A stretch of 64,000 nt of DNA from Centropus unirufus (lineage: Eukaryota; Chordata; Aves; Cuculiformes; Centropidae): the NCBI GenBank assembly GCA_013397695.1, contig VYZI01000287.1, positions 1 through 64,000 of the forward strand, written 5' to 3'. The position numbers and the translations under genes were made by a program. Positions within the stretch are counted from its first letter, which is position 1; every line of letters starts with the position of its first letter. Positions 1-12,475 of this stretch are shown in pieces. The notes below the pieces were generated by a model. The model searched no databases and was not told where the DNA came from. It saw only the letters and a program-made list of their open reading frames with translations.

Positions 1-3000
1 GAAATGCTGTGTGTTGACATTCTTGAATGTCTCTGGATACATTCTTGAGTGACAGTTGATAGAGAAAGTTGACTCTACAGGACACTTTCAGCTGGCACAG
101 GCATATTATGAAAGCATTTGGAGAACCCTTCCTGCACAGTAGAGCTGCGAGCACGTGGCTTGCTTAATTTATAACAAAACAAAGGCAAGGAGGGAATATG
201 CTTGCTGTCTGTCAGAGATTAAACAGTAAGGAGGAGAAAAAAGCTGCTTAAAGAAAAGGATAATGGAGTGTATAGATATAGACTGACCATGAATATGGCT
301 GAGCTAAAAATTGAAAGGTTTCTAAGGATGTTTCAGAAAATTCTCAGCATTGAAGTATTCAGGATAAAAGTCTTAATAAAGACAGAGCATGGTGCATTTG
401 TTAGGAAGGCTATAACCAACTGCAATAGGGAAGGCCTGGACTTCATAAACCAGGACACTTCCCATGAGAAACATCCCCTGCTGTCTCATCAACCCCATGA
501 AGTTCTGCTTCCTTGTACAGAAATGTGAAGCTATCATTGATTATCCCTGATCTCAGTGATGTTGGGGTGTTAACATCTTCTGATAATTCTAGTGGATCAG
601 AGGTGATGATGTGTATGGGCAGCCTGTAATATTTACGGATAATCTAACATCTGCAGCAATGAACGGGTCTTTCCAGCTGCGAAACAGTCCTGCTCTGGTC
701 CATCTGCCAGTGAGGCTGCAGGAGTGAGGACAAGGCTGGTGGTCTGCCCTGTAGATGGATGCTCTCCTGCAGATTTAGCAGACACATGCCTGTGAGTTGC
801 ATGTTGGTTTACAGATATGCCATAAGACGTTGTCGTTATTATGGAGCCTTCTCTGGTTCTCTGCTATGAAGCTGCTCCTTCACAAAATAGCTTAATTTTT
901 TTTCCAAAAGTGGGCAGCACTGCATCTACCTACAGCAGTTAGATTTAGGAGATAGCCTGGATTGACGGTGTTAGTAATGATGCTACATTAGCTCAATCTT
1001 TAACTCATATTTTCTCTCTGGCCAAGCAGTTTAAATTAAAAGGCTCTCCATATATTTTGTACATTTGAGTGTTGATTTATGAGCAGTGTGCAAGGCAGGA
1101 TTTTAGCTCTTTTCATAATGAAATTCCAAATACCCAGGGTTGCTGCTGCTGTCAGTGAGTTACAGTATCACTTTCCTCACATTCCTATCCACAAGGGGAC
1201 AGTCTTTCCATCCCTTACCACTGACTAAAACCATTTAAAAATTAGCTCCTTGAAAAGCTACCATTCAAAGAATGGAATATAATTTCTCTTTTAAACGTTT
1301 CATGCTTTATAAAAAAATCCAAATCTTTGTAAACTGTGGGATTTTACTGTATTGATAGAGCTAATCATAAGTAAAGTTACCCGAACGAAGCTAATGACTG
1401 GAAAATAATGAGTGTGCAGCTTCAAGACAATTAATGCAAAACACTAAAGAAAAGGTTCCATGATGGTCATTGAGATATCCTTAGAAAAGGATGTCTTTCC
1501 TCTCATTCATCATTTTTGATTGCTCGCTTTAATTTCTTTGACTCTATCTTTTGAATAATGTGATACATAGTAATAATAATGACATAATTGTTAATAGCAT
1601 TTTAGCAGGAGACCTTTTCTTTTTCACACAGAAAAATTACTATAATTATTAGAAATCAATTTTATGAAATGTTGCGTTAGTAAAACTTCACATTCATTTT
1701 CTTTGAATACACGTAAACGCTTAATGTTTCTTTTACAGATATGATACTTAACATTTTTGCTTCTTACCTGAAATGGTTTAGGAATAGCTGCTCAGTTTAC
1801 TTTCTGAGCCATGGAAGACTTTTGGCACAGAAGATAATGCCACATTTATAAATTCTCAGAATGCTCACACAAGTTTTTGGAATCACCTCTTAGTTTGCTT
1901 TAGTGTGGTGTGTTATACAGGCGCTAACAGCCGCCTCTCCTGATGAGTCCATGAATTGCAAAAGGTGAGCTAGCTCTTCACTGCAGTTACATTAAGTCCT
2001 GTAAATTGCTCTGAAGGTGAGAAGGAACCTGAGAGAGTCTTCAGCAGCATATTTCATGCAAAGCATCCAGCATGATTTTGTCGGTAAACCTGCTTTGGAC
2101 AATCTTACAAGCAACCATTATTTAAAAAAACAGCTAAGGAGATGAAAGTACCTATAAACCAAGGACAAAGACACGGCAGCATTCAAGTATAGCCCTGTTT
2201 TCCAAAGCCTAATGGAACTGTAACAAATGCCACAGCCTCCTTAGTCAAATAAATATTACAAAGAGGTTCAATGTATTTCCATTTGCAATTCTTTTGGTAG
2301 AGTATAAGAATACTAATGCAATTACAAATATTAGTAGCATATTCATGCATTTTTCCTGAGCTGAAGGTATAAGCTCAAAATGGTAATGAGAGGAAAGAGC
2401 AAGGTTTAATTTGGTTTTAAAATCCTCAGTACTAAGTCACTGCTCGTGTCAAGATTACACACTGAATACATTCTGTTAAGTGACTGAAGTGACTGATGTG
2501 AACTCTGTTTCATTAGTGTTAAGATAAAACCACTTCTGAGTGGACAAAAGTGAGGTAAATTACTCATGATAGGCAAAACGGGATTCACTAATCCTTAAAT
2601 GAAGTTTCTGAGCTAACGATAAAGTATTTTAGTTATTTAAGAGACAGGATTCACTGTTAAACTGGAATATAATTTTTAAGATTTCATCAGAGAATATGGT
2701 ACCTCTCAGAGTCAGAATGACTCGAGTGTGTGGTTGACAACAAAAACTCTGTTGAAAAGTGATTGCAATAAGGTGCTCATTGTTTACAGCCGCTCATGAT
2801 CTCGTTTGGAGTTGTAAAAGCTTATAATTTTTTATTTTCCTTAATAACAGATGTCATCACTTACTTATTGAATTAGCTGATTGTCTTCAGTTACAGTGCC
2901 CTTGGTACCTCTGGATTCAAAGTCACATATCTGATCTACTAATAAGGAGGACAAATAGCAGCAGAACAAACTGAAGTAATCCAAGCCTTACATCAGGGAT

Positions 3001-6000
3001 CCTGACACCTTAAAAAACTTCAAATTGGGACCAACAAGGAGATCATGCAAGTTCCACCCTTAGCCCTTTCTCAGATTCATTGCTCCTGGACCCACAAAGG
3101 TTGTTAGCTATGAATATTTAGAAAATTGCTAATAAAATTGTCATTCAGCAACTTTAAGAACACCTATTTTAAGAAAAAAATTTAAGGTATATCAGTATAG
3201 TATTTTTTCTCCAGCATATTTTGCAATGTTTGGTGTTATTTTTCTTTATCAGAGTGGCAGAAGGAATAGCTGTTTTAAGAGACCATATTGACTGCCATCT
3301 GTATGGTTAATAAAATCCTGATTATACCTGAAATTCACTCATTAAAAAAAATCACATTTATGGCAGGGTCACAAATGTTGTTTTGCCCCTTAGTCTGAGC
3401 CTGCCTCATTTCTATTACCAAAATACCAATACAATGTAAATGAAAATTGAAGTTTCTGGAAAGTCAAGCTTTTGACCAGGTCCTGTATTTAAGTGATCTA
3501 CTGCCGCCAGTCACTCACTGTCAGCCCTGCTCACTGAACAGCCTGAGAAGTTCAAGTTTTAAATACATACGCTCCTCCCAGAGTCATTTTGGCTTTCCCC
3601 TTACTCAAAACTGCTTTATTTGAGCCACTGCTTAATTATCTGGTCAAGATTTTCAGAATCATTATTCAGTGTTACATATCCAAATTAATATATAGGAACT
3701 GAAAATGTTATCTAGCTTCACGAATGCTAAATGGAAACTGCTGGACCCTCAGAAATTTAGTAATTAATTTTGTTGCCTGCATATAGCTTTAGAAAATAAG
3801 ATATTAGAGGCTAATTGTTTGAGAGCTGCATTTCCCCTCCAGATATTTCATAGTGATTACTCTAATGTGTTTTTATCAGCCAGAAATGCTTGAAATATTC
3901 TATGTGCTAGATTGCCAATAGTTATCTGTGCAGAGAGGAGCAATGAGATGACATCCTTGGGCAGCCATGGGGAACGAACCTGGGCAAGTTCATTCAGCCC
4001 TGTTCAGAACTGCCCTGGAGAACACCTCCACGTCCATGCTTGGGATTTTCTGCACCACTCAGAAGTGTTTCAAGTCTCTCAAAAAATACATATATTTCTT
4101 ATTTGTATTACATTTGTTTTTCTTCTTTTTTTTTTTTTTTTGCATTCAAAAGCCATCAGGATGCACATAAAACCACAAAAAAATGACGAGACTATAGTGT
4201 AAGATGCTTCCTGACTAAGGGGCCAGTTACTCTGGGAGAAAAACAAACATGACTTTGCTAAGACTGGGTTTTCATCTCTGTGATTTTACAAAAAAAATTC
4301 TTATCCCTGCCTTTTTGAGTGTTGACGTCAGGCCACTTGTCTCTAATTTTGCAATTTCACTCTTTCCTTTTTTTTTTAGCTAAAGGATTTGCATATTTAT
4401 GGGATGCAAGTTAGCAGCTTCTGGTTTTTGTAGGTTTCCTGGAAATTTGTCAGATTGTCCCTCCTATGGTCAACAGCCTCTTCTGTAAATTTAATAACAA
4501 TCAAGTGTTTTGTTATGAATTAACAAATAAGCTTTTTTGATTCTCTGCAAAAAAACTTGAAATATCTCATAGTAAGAATAGAATTAATTTGGGACAACCA
4601 GACTTTAAAATTGCATGGGTTTTAGTTTGGTGGGAGACAGACTCTTTTCAGAGGAAAAATGCTAAAATCAATTTTTTTTTGCAGGGCTTTTTGTATATTT
4701 CCAGGATTACATTAGTATTGAGGTTTACTAATGGAATAAGGAAACCATTGGAAGAGAAAACTGAAAGACAAGTATTTAACTATTACTGATGAAACTGTGT
4801 GTTACCATGATACATTGAGAAAAAAAAGGGATTAAGGTTTTAACAGAACAGGTGTGGGAGTATCATAGTCCTGATTCTTTATTTTACCGATTTTATTAGA
4901 TGGTCAAACAAACGATATTGGCTCAAAACTAGAGAAATATCATTCCTAGCAGAAATATTTCTGCAAAACTTTAGAAAATACTATTTATTTCTAAGGCTAA
5001 TGAATCTGAGTAGATAGAACAGTTCAAGGTGGGGAATTCAGGCTGGCTCCACAAAAGGCATACGGCGCACACTGATATCATTTCTTTCCTGTCGAGAAGG
5101 TGCTCAGCTTGACAAGAAAAATTAAATAAAGACTTCTCAGGATTTAGATAGTTAGAAAAGCACTGGCAGGTCAGCACCAAGTGAAGCACAGCAGCCCCAT
5201 CCCAGCACAGAGCGGTGGGAGGGATCCTGGGGAGAGGAGAATTCAGGGGTAAAGCATGTAGTAGGTGCTGTTTGCTCTGTGTTAGTTCAGAGGGAGCAGC
5301 GAGTGTTGCTTAACAATCTATGTGCTATGAATGCGTCTCCTTGGTCATAGTGAAAGCAGGGAATATTTTCGGAGTAATTTGATAGGACAGTAGTTTAATG
5401 AACTGGAGGAGGAGACTGTTTTATGCAGAAAGTACTGCTAGCCGTGGAGTGGGAAGGATTGTGAGAATGGGGCAGGTGGGAGATAGCAACCAGTTCTGCT
5501 GTGGCAAAATCAAGGAATCGAGGCTGACAAACTAGGAAAAACAATTTCTCAGTATATCTGAAGGAGGCAGCTTGATGGTCAGAGTAACAGTAATTTCAGC
5601 CAGTTGAGGAGAATCAAGATGAATAAATGAAAGATAGGAGGATTCCTGTAACCTGAAGGAGAGAAGTTAAAGGCAGAGAGAAATAGTTGCAAAGACATCA
5701 AGGGAGGTGTGATTCTGGTACATTACAAAGAAAGAAATTACATTGGATTATTTCTCAGATATATGTACTGTTTGAGAAGACTGATGTAGAAAAGGGAGAG
5801 GCACTCACTATTTGCACAGCCCACCTTCTCAGTGGTTTCCTGGTTGTCTTCATTTCTCCCTCCTTCTCCTCTTTCTTTCTTTTCCTGCTTTGGATTCTCC
5901 TGCACCATGGGAGTTAAAAAGCTATTACATTTGTAGCATCAGCAGACATAGGAAAAAAGAAAACAAAAGGTCAAGCTTTATACATTTGTTATGCTCTTCA

Positions 6001-9000
6001 AGAAGTTCGTCTCTGTACGGCGTTTTTCATGACCTCAGGTTGCTCTAGTTAGGCTTCATGGAAATGTCAAAGTGCAAAGTCAGCTTAAGGCATGGTATGG
6101 AGTCATCCTCACCATAGAAGCCCTAGGACTCAAGAAAACTATGGCAGAATACTATTTATTTTTCAATAGAGTGTGTTGATGTGTGTGTTTTATCAAAGAT
6201 AATTTAGGGCTAAAATAATGCTTTGTTTTGGTCTGCACACTGCAATTTATCGCCCATGTTTACCTCCCACATCTCCTCAAGTGCAGGCATCCTGGAAAAC
6301 AGCATTCCTGCCTCTCTTCCAGTCTGTTCCCCATTTTCTTAGACAAATGTTTTACGTCTAATTTCCAGGCATCACTAGCTTTGGGAAGCAAAGCCTGAAA
6401 GCACCCTTACTTATGTACCTAGAAACTGCAGCCATCTAATGGGCTACCCTGTTCTTTCATGGTGGAAAACAGGTCAATAAAGGACTTTGCCACCGGAATT
6501 TGTATTATTTGGGGAAAAAAAATCGGGATACATCTTAAAATCACAAAAAAAGAAACCTGGATTAGGAAGACGAGGTAGAAAGATAGGCTAACACCAAGAT
6601 GTAAGGACTAGAGGGGGGATGCGAAGTACATATGCTTTTTCTAATTTTTCTCAGCACCTGTAATGTGGGAGCAGTGTAGAGTCAGGGGGCTGATTGATCT
6701 TCAAGTCAGAAGAACAGACAATAGAAAATTAGAGCAAACGTAGAGGTGACATAGAGGTATTCGTCTTTGCAGCGCCCTGTAGGCACAGCTTATGGGAATG
6801 ATTTCCTGCAGCACTTTTAGAAGATCAAAATGGAGTATGTGGCTTAGAGAGGTGGCAGACCAAAGGCCAAGTGACCATGACGGACAGCTTTGATGGGATG
6901 CTTTTATGTACTGTTCGCACTACTTTTTTTACCTAGTAATAGAAACAAAGAGGAAACCAAGCAAGCAGTCTACTCGTAGACAAGCCTGAGAACACACAGG
7001 CTGCATCTGTATCATCTTTAGTAGAAATGCCCATATTTCAGTTCAAGTTCACCAAGCAAAGCTGCTGGAGGAGTAAACCAGCAAAGATACTCCATCTACC
7101 CTGCAGGCACGAGCTCACCTCCACTGACTTGAATTTTGGCAGGAGTGAACCATTCTCACCAGCTTGCTCCTGACTCCATGTGTCCTGATGCAGCTGGTCC
7201 CACTAGTTCCCATGTCGGATGCTCCTCTTCCTTAGATGAGCTTACCGTTCCAGCCCTGCCAAGTCTGTGGCTCATCACAGGTAGAATCAAGGCCACAGTC
7301 CGGCTGCCTTCAGTGCAGAATAGTTTTGGAGGAGAGATCCTGGTATCTGCATAGGATGGCAGCATTTAATCCTCTGAGCTGTGATTAACAAACTGTACAG
7401 CTGCTTCCCAAAATGATCAGCTTTCCAAGGAAGGATTCTTCTTTCATGCTCATAGCACCCTGCTTCTCCTAAAACCTACGCAGTGCACTGCATGAGCGGC
7501 ACCCTCCCCTCACATTTTTCATTAGGAGCAAGGGATAATGGCAGAGACTTCCCAGTGAGGAGCCCCCACATTTGGGCTGCACTTCTCCATTGTGAAATAA
7601 TCTGATTCCTCGGACCTTCAGATCTTCTGAACCATCTCCAGTCCCGATCAGTCATGGGGTGCAAAGCTGGTACAGGGGTGGATACACTCAGAGATGGGGG
7701 TTTGATGGGGCCCGTTTATAGAGGCTCTTATGATTTGAAGTCACCTTCTGGAATTGCCCTTGTGGTCTTAGTGCAAGTTATCTGAATGACTGTTCAGAGC
7801 AAGGAATGTTCTAAAGATTATTTTTCATGACTGTTCTATGATTTAATGGAGGTTGCTGCTTTTTTACTTGTTTTCAACAGTCTGACTGTTTTTTCCTATA
7901 TATAAAAAGCACACAGAGTTGTGGATTAGCCTTTTTTTGTGCATCATATAATTCTATCTAAATGAATAAATAAATAAACAGTGCCACAATGGAGTAAGAG
8001 TGAAAGATTGCATTGATGTTATTAGAAGTAGAAATACTTTGGAAGTACCACTATAAAATTATCTGTGAAAATACCCTATAGGCACCGGTACACATATAAC
8101 CTACAGAAAGATTTTTTTCCATCAGATAAATGTCAAAAATGCAGACATCTCTTTTCATTTAAGACCCTGACATATTCTTCAAATTTACAGTGTGCTTGGC
8201 AGGTAGTGGAGCAACTTCCATTAATCCTTATAAGATTTAAATGGCATTTTATTTATGTTTAGCATTCTGAAAAAAAAAAAAAAAGAGAATAATAAGAGCA
8301 ATAATAAGAATAATAAGAGTATTCGATGCCTACATCTTATAGATTTCTTCCTGAAAAAGGCTGCTACAAGAATAAGGCTAAAACAGTAGTAGCTTACTCT
8401 ATTGTGGATAATATAAGTTATGTTTCTATGTATCATATTAATGACTCTAAAACAATGTCTACATTATATTTTTTTTACTTTGCAATTTGGGATTCTCACA
8501 AGGATAATCCATGTTTCCCATGAGATATTCATAAAAACTGAAAAATAAGGTCTTTTAATAGTTCATGATAACTGTTTTTCTTGGCTTAAGTGTAGGTTTT
8601 AAAAAATGGTGCTCATTGTTTTGCTTGTAGTTCTTTCATGCATGGACAATCATGCTGATGATGCATTTACTTCAAGTGAATTTTCCAATTGAAAAAGTGC
8701 TCTTGGGTAGTTTAAGTACTATGAATCACCAAAACCTCATCTAAGTCTCATAAAAGTGCTGGCTGCAGAAAGCAGTCCTGGAAAGAAGACTTATTGGGAT
8801 TGTACTGCATGATTCAACACAGAAGAATTTGAAGAACCTGACAGTTCTGTAAAAATGAAATTATTGTCTGCAAGAAAGACAGAAATTTACTCTTCTGGAA
8901 ACACCCCTGTTGTATCCCTTACATAGTTTTTATTTAAGGCTATCTTTGAAAGCAAATAAAACTATTCATTAAGTCACAGTATTCAACCTTTTCAAAATGA

Positions 9001-11309
9001 TAAAATGTTTAACAACAATTTCGAAATGTTAAGTTATTTACTCAGATATTTTTTTTTCATTTATGGTATAACTTAAGCTTTCAAATTTTTTAAAGTATTT
9101 TAAATGAACAGAGAGTTTTGAAGAATTAATGCAGCTTTCTGTATCTTGGATAGTGATGTACTGCCTCAAGTGAGCAACACAGTTGTAGAGGGATTCCTGC
9201 ATTTTCTGTCAGGATCCAAGACCTCGGGGCCTACATCTGATCACAGACTGCTGAGCCCATATGATGCTCCTGTAAGGGCTGAGGGCGTTGCTGTGGTCAC
9301 AGCATCTTTTTTGTTTCCTGCCACTTATGCAGCTGTAGGTTAGTTGGTGCTGGACATGGAATGGAAGGTGGCTTCGATCCTGCTTTGGTGAAGGAAAATA
9401 TTTTGGCCCACATGTGTCTGGAGAAAACATTTTCATTTTGATTTTTTTTCCAAGATAATTTAGATACAGGTCAAGATGTTTACCATGAGAAGGGGAACTT
9501 GCACAAGTGGTCTGGACGCTGGAGAGGGGGAGAACAGTCAAAACCTGGCCATCAGTGCTGGCACGCTGCCCATTGGTGCAAACCATCTCTTACCTGCCAT
9601 TGGTTTGTTTAGCACTCCTTAGGAATCTAGAGCAAGAAAGGTTGACATGTGCCTTTAGGGTTAAAGATAGCTAAGAAAATGAGTTGATTTACCTGATATT
9701 ATATTTTTTGGTGATATCAATTCACCAGCTGGTTGCCTTTGGAGATTAGTATTCTCATGCTGTTTTTTGAAGTAAAATGCTTTGTGAGGGTGAAGTGTAA
9801 CAAAGTAGCTCACACCCTCTGATGAGCTATTAGAACAGTAACTGTAGAACAAGTAGGAATAAATAAATTGCCTTCTGGCCTCTACTGCCTCCTAACCAAC
9901 ATGCATGATATCTTCCCCTTTCCCTCCAAATCAAAGTGAATGGATGCAGTTGTGGCACGGAGGTGTAAAAGGATGAATGCTCAGTTCTGTTTCAGCCTAG
10001 TGCTCTTGAAGACATGCCTCCCTCAAGTAAATGCTCTGTTTTAAATCAAGAACATTTTCTTTCATATACAGTTAAACCAAGTCAAGCTACCACCCAGGTC
10101 CACACATGCATACAAAAAGGTGAAAGAGTGATTTGGAACATCATTTGAAATATTCGTCATGTAGTTGAATACCATTTGGAGAGATAGTAAAAAATTGTTG
10201 AGAAAGGTCCATGTGCCTTTTTTAGTGAAAAGACTTTTGCAGTGGGAACGACGGGTTGTACACCTGAGTGACAAGCTCGCTTCCTCTCCCAACAGAAAGC
10301 AAATAATTTTTCATTTCTAAAATGTGTCTGTTCACAGTTCCCCTGGAAACTTTTAATATTGTCACAGAACAATTCAGCAGTTCAAAACTGGTGCTTTCTC
10401 AGGGAGAAACTTTCTGCTTGGTACCATTTTTGTTAACATTCCCTGCTTGTTTGTACACCAGAAGTTTTAAAGTCGCTGCTAGAACTTTTTAAAGGATTAT
10501 GGCCAGGGCAGCTGATTTTGTGCTGCCTGATCACACACAGAGCTCCCATTTCCCCTATCTGCTACTCTCTAAAACTCTGCTTACCCCTTTTTTGCAGCCG
10601 TCTAATCTCTTTTCCACGCCCTTCCTAGGGTTTCCTCCTAGCTCATCTCTCCAACATTGTTCCTCACAAGGTGTAGGTAGGACCTGGTATAACTGGAGGA
10701 TCAAAGAGGTGGTAGAAGGCAGGACGGGGGGGACAAGAGCTGGCGTGTTGTTATAGAGAAAATTAAAACAAACTGTAAAACTTGACTTCTGTCCCTTATA
10801 GACGATGGTTATCCGTGCTATGCTGAGGTCATGACTTTTCTTAAATTAAATCAAAATTTGAGAAGTAACCTGCCTCAAAGATGACTTTGCTTGAAATTTG
10901 GAGTTTGTGGTTGTTGAGGTTGAAGAACCAAATTACCTTGGACTACTGCAGGCTGTGGCTAACGAAAGCAGAGTTAGCAAGTTGATGAGGATGCTGTGGT
11001 TTTAGAGACTGAGGCAAGTGTGACTGTAGTTTCTCCACAAGTGTAATTTTCTCTGAAATAAAGATAGTTAGCACTGAAAGAGTGCTCCAAGTCTATTCTG
11101 GATTTATAACCAACGTTGCAATGCACATTGGAGCGTGTCATCTTAAGAGTGCTGCTTGATGACTGGTGAAGCTGACTAAATCTTACCTTCAGAGGAAGCT
11201 GGAGATGAAAACACGTAATGAAATGTAGGGCAGATGTGTTACATGGGACAAGCCTGGAAAATAATAAACCTAATGCTTATCTTCAGAAAGCAGGGAAAGG
11301 AAGAGCCAA
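1..11309. other. Intergenic DNA, no gene seen
   Basis: AT-rich unique-looking sequence in which no frame exceeds about 125 codons and none resembles a known protein. It includes a T16 run (4126-4141), an A15 run with AATAAG-like repeats (8270-8320) and no clear young repeat. It lies downstream of KLHL14. In mammals this interval toward GAREM1 is gene-free over a long distance, as I recall. Confidence 0.6.
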
Positions 11310-12475
11310 AGAGTCAGGGAACAAATAATCAAGCTAGCTGCATGGGCAAATTGGATTTGTCAAGTACAAATTGTATTAAACCAGCCTAATTTCCTTCTAT
11401 GACAGGACAACAGGCCTTGTGGATTAAAGAAGAAGGAGTAAGAGTCTGTAAGTCATTACTTCAGGGAGACTCATGTCACATTTACATGTGGAATCCCCAT
11501 GAGCAAATAAGGGAAATGCGTTCTGGATACGTCAGTCCAAAACCAATTCAAAACCTAAAGGGAATAATTAGTAGAATGCTGTCACACTGGAGCATGTTTC
11601 AAGGGGGAATCTCCCAGAGGCCTGTCATGGACCTGGTGCTGAATTCAGAGATTGTTAAATTTGTGGAAGACACCAAGCTGAGAGAGCTGCAAACACTTGG
11701 AAAGGCAGAATTAGGATCCAGACTATACCCCGTATCTTGGAGAAGGAAGTAAGAATAAAATACTGTGCAAGGTCATAAGGAAAAACCCTGCACTCAGCAA
11801 GGAAAATCTGCACTCCAAACCCCACCAAAATGGGAAAAGCTCAAACAACATATAAAATAATGGAAAAGATCTGGAAGTTATAGTGAATATGAGTTCATGA
11901 TATGGCAAAAAGGTAAACGTTGTACTGGGCTATGTGAAAAAAGGCACTTTGTCTGCAACATACATGAAGTTTCCTTCCTCTGCTCAGTGCAGTTGTGGTG
12001 CTCAGCTGGAAAGTGGTCGCCGGTTTTGAACCCTTGGAGCACTTAAAGAAAGATGCCAGTGAAATGAGGTGAATCTGGCCATTTCCTTTATTTTTCTCTA
12101 AATTCTTTGGCAAGATTAAAGGAACTGGGCTTGTTTGATCTAAAGAATGAAGAAATTAAAGCACGCAGATTAACCATAAGCAAAATCATAAATGACAAAG
12201 AGAGCAGGAATAACCTCAGAGAGGAAAACAATAACCTGTCAGCAAACAGTTAAGTAGTTGCATCAGAAGAGATTTAATTTAGATATCAGGAAATGTGTGA
12301 GAGCAACAGCAGGAAGACCCTCCTATGGGTTATCTAGGCAGATTCTGGCACTTTTATTGTTAGGGCTGGGATCTGGTTAGCAAACATTTCTCAGGGAAGA
12401 TTACATATGGGTGATGAGTGCATTGATGGTCTTTCCGAGTCCCTTCCTGTTTATGATGACTCCATGTATGCGTTG
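11310..12475 (+). mobile_element. Ancient CR1 LINE fragment, plus orientation
   Basis: Several blocks in order match the old sauropsid CR1 type (the kind abundant in turtles and crocodiles). ACCAGCCTAATTTCCTTCTA and a tract encoding TGLVDKGE-like residues lie at 11380-11440. GTCATGGACCTGGTGCTGAA lies at 11625. AAATTTGTGGAAGACACCAAGCTGA (the FVDDTKL motif, here VEDTKL) lies at 11658. GATCTGGAAGTTATAGTG lies near 11870. The 3' part (GGAACTGGGCTTGTTTGATC, GATTTAATTTAGATATCAGGAA) lies at 12120-12290, and a decayed end near 12475. Internal deletions and stops are frequent, so it is a long-dead copy. Limits are approximate. Confidence 0.85.

Noticed and set aside
3912..4202. Plus-strand 96-codon frame with a poly-Phe run
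   Set aside because: The run comes from the T16 homopolymer, with no other coding sign.
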